Positions 62,918 through 64,000 of a stretch of DNA of 64,000 nt are shown one piece after another (the first letter of the stretch is position 1; each line of letters opens with the position of its first letter). Source of the DNA: Bryobacterales bacterium (GTDB taxonomy: Bacteria; Acidobacteriota; Terriglobia; Bryobacterales; Bryobacteraceae); NCBI GenBank assembly GCA_027459465.1, contig DAIDIH010000057.1, forward strand, positions 1 through 64,000, given 5' to 3'. Both the position numbers and the translations under genes were made by a program. The notes below the pieces were generated by a model. That model was not told where the DNA came from, made no database searches, and was given only the letters and a program-made list of their open reading frames with translations.

Positions 62918-63688
62918 GTGCGGACTGCCGGAGCAATCGAGGTGCGTGAGCCGTTCCCCGCCGAGGCGTGGCCTCGGGTGTGGGCGTGGTCCGAGGGCCT
63001 TCGCAACCGGCTGTACGACGACTTTGCGCCGGCGAATGTGCACGATTTCGTGACGCGGATGGAGCGGCTCGCCGAGCGAAGCCTGACGATGGGGGTCTGG
63101 CGCGGACCGGAACTCGGGGGCGTCCTCGTCTTCGAGCCGATCTCGCCTTACGTGCTTTCGGCGCACGTCGTCTTCCGCCGCTCTTTCTGGGGGCACGCGA
63201 CGACGATTCCGGGCTGCCGGATGTCGATCGAAAGGGCCTTCGCGAACACGCAGTTCGGGAAGATCTGCGGGATCGTGTTCGCCGATAACGCGGCCGTGCG
63301 GGCGATGTACCGGCGGCTCGGGTTCCGGGACGAGGCCCTTCTGCGCGGCCAGACGGTGCGCGGCGGGGCGCCGGCAGACATTGTGATTTGCGGCCTGACG
63401 CGGGCCGAGTGGAAGGAACTGAAGGATGCTTACGACGCTAATGGGCGGCCTGCTCGGCGGTCTCTCGAACACGACGAGCGCGCGGACGACGACCAATACC
63501 AACACCTACACGCCAGCGCAGACGCAACTGCAGAACCAGGTGCTCAGCACGCTCAGCGGCGACCTGGCCAACCCGAACACGGAGTTCGCGCCGGTGGAGG
63601 CCTCCGGGCTGAGCGCGATCGACCAGAGCAACACCGGGCTGCTGGATCAGATGAACCGGGAGCTGGCGGCAAGGGGATTCACCAATAG
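62918..63688 (+). CDS. GNAT-family acetyltransferase, 3' end anomalous
   Basis: 256 residues from GTG 62918; only the first ~168 look like protein. The GNAT core has TMGVWRGPELGGVLVFEPI, SAHVVFRRSFWGH and AFANTQFGKICGIVFADNAAVRAMYRRLGF, the acetyl-CoA-binding and C-terminal motifs. The rest (from about 63423) overlaps the next gene by 263 nt and is compositionally odd. A TGA one frame off at 63420-63422 lies just before the next SD, so one base may have been lost or gained. Phage GNATs may modify host or virion proteins. The start is uncertain. Confidence 0.65.
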   Translation: MRTAGAIEVREPFPAEAWPRVWAWSEGLRNRLYDDFAPANVHDFVTRMERLAERSLTMGVWRGPELGGVLVFEPISPYVLSAHVVFRRSFWGHATTIPGCRMSIERAFANTQFGKICGIVFADNAAVRAMYRRLGFRDEALLRGQTVRGGAPADIVICGLTRAEWKELKDAYDANGRPARRSLEHDERADDDQYQHLHASADATAEPGAQHAQRRPGQPEHGVRAGGGLRAERDRPEQHRAAGSDEPGAGGKGIHQ

Positions 63689-63980
63689 CGGCGAATCGAA
63701 CCTCAACATGGAGCAGATTCTGGCCGGCGAAGCGGGCCAGAAGGCGAACTTCGAGGGCCAGCTGGCGGGCCAGAAGATCGGGCAGCAGGACACGCTGCTG
63801 TCGGACGCGCTGAACGCCGGGTTCAACCCCGTGGGGTCGAAAACCGTGGGGCCGGGCAGTGTTGGTGCTGGCGCGCTTGGCGGAGGCCTGGCGGCGCTCA
63901 TGCAGAGCGTAAACCAGGGCATCCAGTTGAACAACAACAGCGGCGGCGGCGGCGGCAACGGCGGCGGAGGAGGGAACTGA
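63426..63980 (+). CDS. Internal virion/DNA-ejection-like protein
   Basis: 184 residues. The hydrophobic Gly/Leu start (LTTLMGGLLGGLSNTTSA), the Gln/Asn/Thr-rich centre (TQLQNQVLSTLSGDLANPN, LAGQKIGQQDTLLSDALN) and a Gly/Asn tail are typical of P22 gp7/gp20-type ejection proteins. AAGG stands right before the ATG. Assignment rests on composition and place. Confidence 0.5.
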   Translation: MLTTLMGGLLGGLSNTTSARTTTNTNTYTPAQTQLQNQVLSTLSGDLANPNTEFAPVEASGLSAIDQSNTGLLDQMNRELAARGFTNSGESNLNMEQILAGEAGQKANFEGQLAGQKIGQQDTLLSDALNAGFNPVGSKTVGPGSVGAGALGGGLAALMQSVNQGIQLNNNSGGGGGNGGGGGN

Positions 63981-63981
63981 C

Positions 63982-64000
63982 ATGGCGGCGCAAGCGGATT
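63982..64000 (+). CDS. Start of a further prophage gene, 3' truncated by window
   Basis: An ATG directly follows the previous stop (TGACATG), with GGAGGAGG upstream. Six codons (MAAQAD) are visible, so the product cannot be named. Confidence 0.5.

Overview
The window is about 64 kb of GC-rich bacterial DNA. It holds three blocks with different histories. Gene content (type VI secretion, a PknB-type kinase with a Pro-rich linker, ACR3/ArsA arsenic genes, RND efflux) and strongly C-rich codon use fit an environmental Gram-negative bacterium. Acidobacteriota of the Bryobacterales/Solibacter type is my best guess, from impression only.

Region 1 (1-21.4 kb, + strand) is an almost complete type VI secretion locus: tssM (5' end outside the window), a GT4 glycosyltransferase, a membrane Ser/Thr kinase, then tssB-tssC-hcp-tagJ-tssA-tssE-tssF-tssG-tssH(clpV)-vgrG-PAAR-tssK. 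A good sigma70-type promoter and a hairpin-rich leader precede tssB. tssJ, tssL and an obvious effector/immunity pair are not present here.

Region 2 (21.4-33.2 kb, - strand) is metal/metalloid resistance. An arsR promoter/operator at 33.2 kb drives arsR, an unusual arsD fused to a carboxymuconolactone-decarboxylase-like domain, arsA and acr3. Further along the same strand follow a small zinc-ribbon protein, a LolA-like periplasmic protein, a second ArsR with the CxC arsenite motif, a CMD-like protein, and an MFP-RND-TolC efflux trio.

Region 3 (33.4-35.2 kb, + strand) is a two-gene module of an HTH/ImmA-IrrE protease and a DUF4411 PIN-like protein, with less GC-rich, less codon-biased sequence. 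It is followed by tRNA-Val(TAC).

Region 4 (35.4 kb to the right edge, nearly all + strand, G-rich coding strand) is a prophage beginning just after the tRNA and running out of the window. Order: early genes (XF1762-like, DPPY methylase-like, VRR-NUC nuclease, replication protein carrying an iteron/hairpin array that looks like an origin), one divergent HTH regulator, a small metallopeptidase-like protein, terminase small-subunit candidate, a phage sigma factor, terminase large subunit, portal, nine tiny genes, scaffold, capsid genes, connector-like proteins, a 1376-residue tail/stabilisation protein with six repeats, a large tail-spike-like protein, an acetyltransferase and an internal-virion-like protein. 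There is no tail tube, sheath or tape measure, so a short-tailed (podovirus-like) phage is likely. No integrase, CI-type repressor or lysis gene was recognised; they may lie beyond the right edge.
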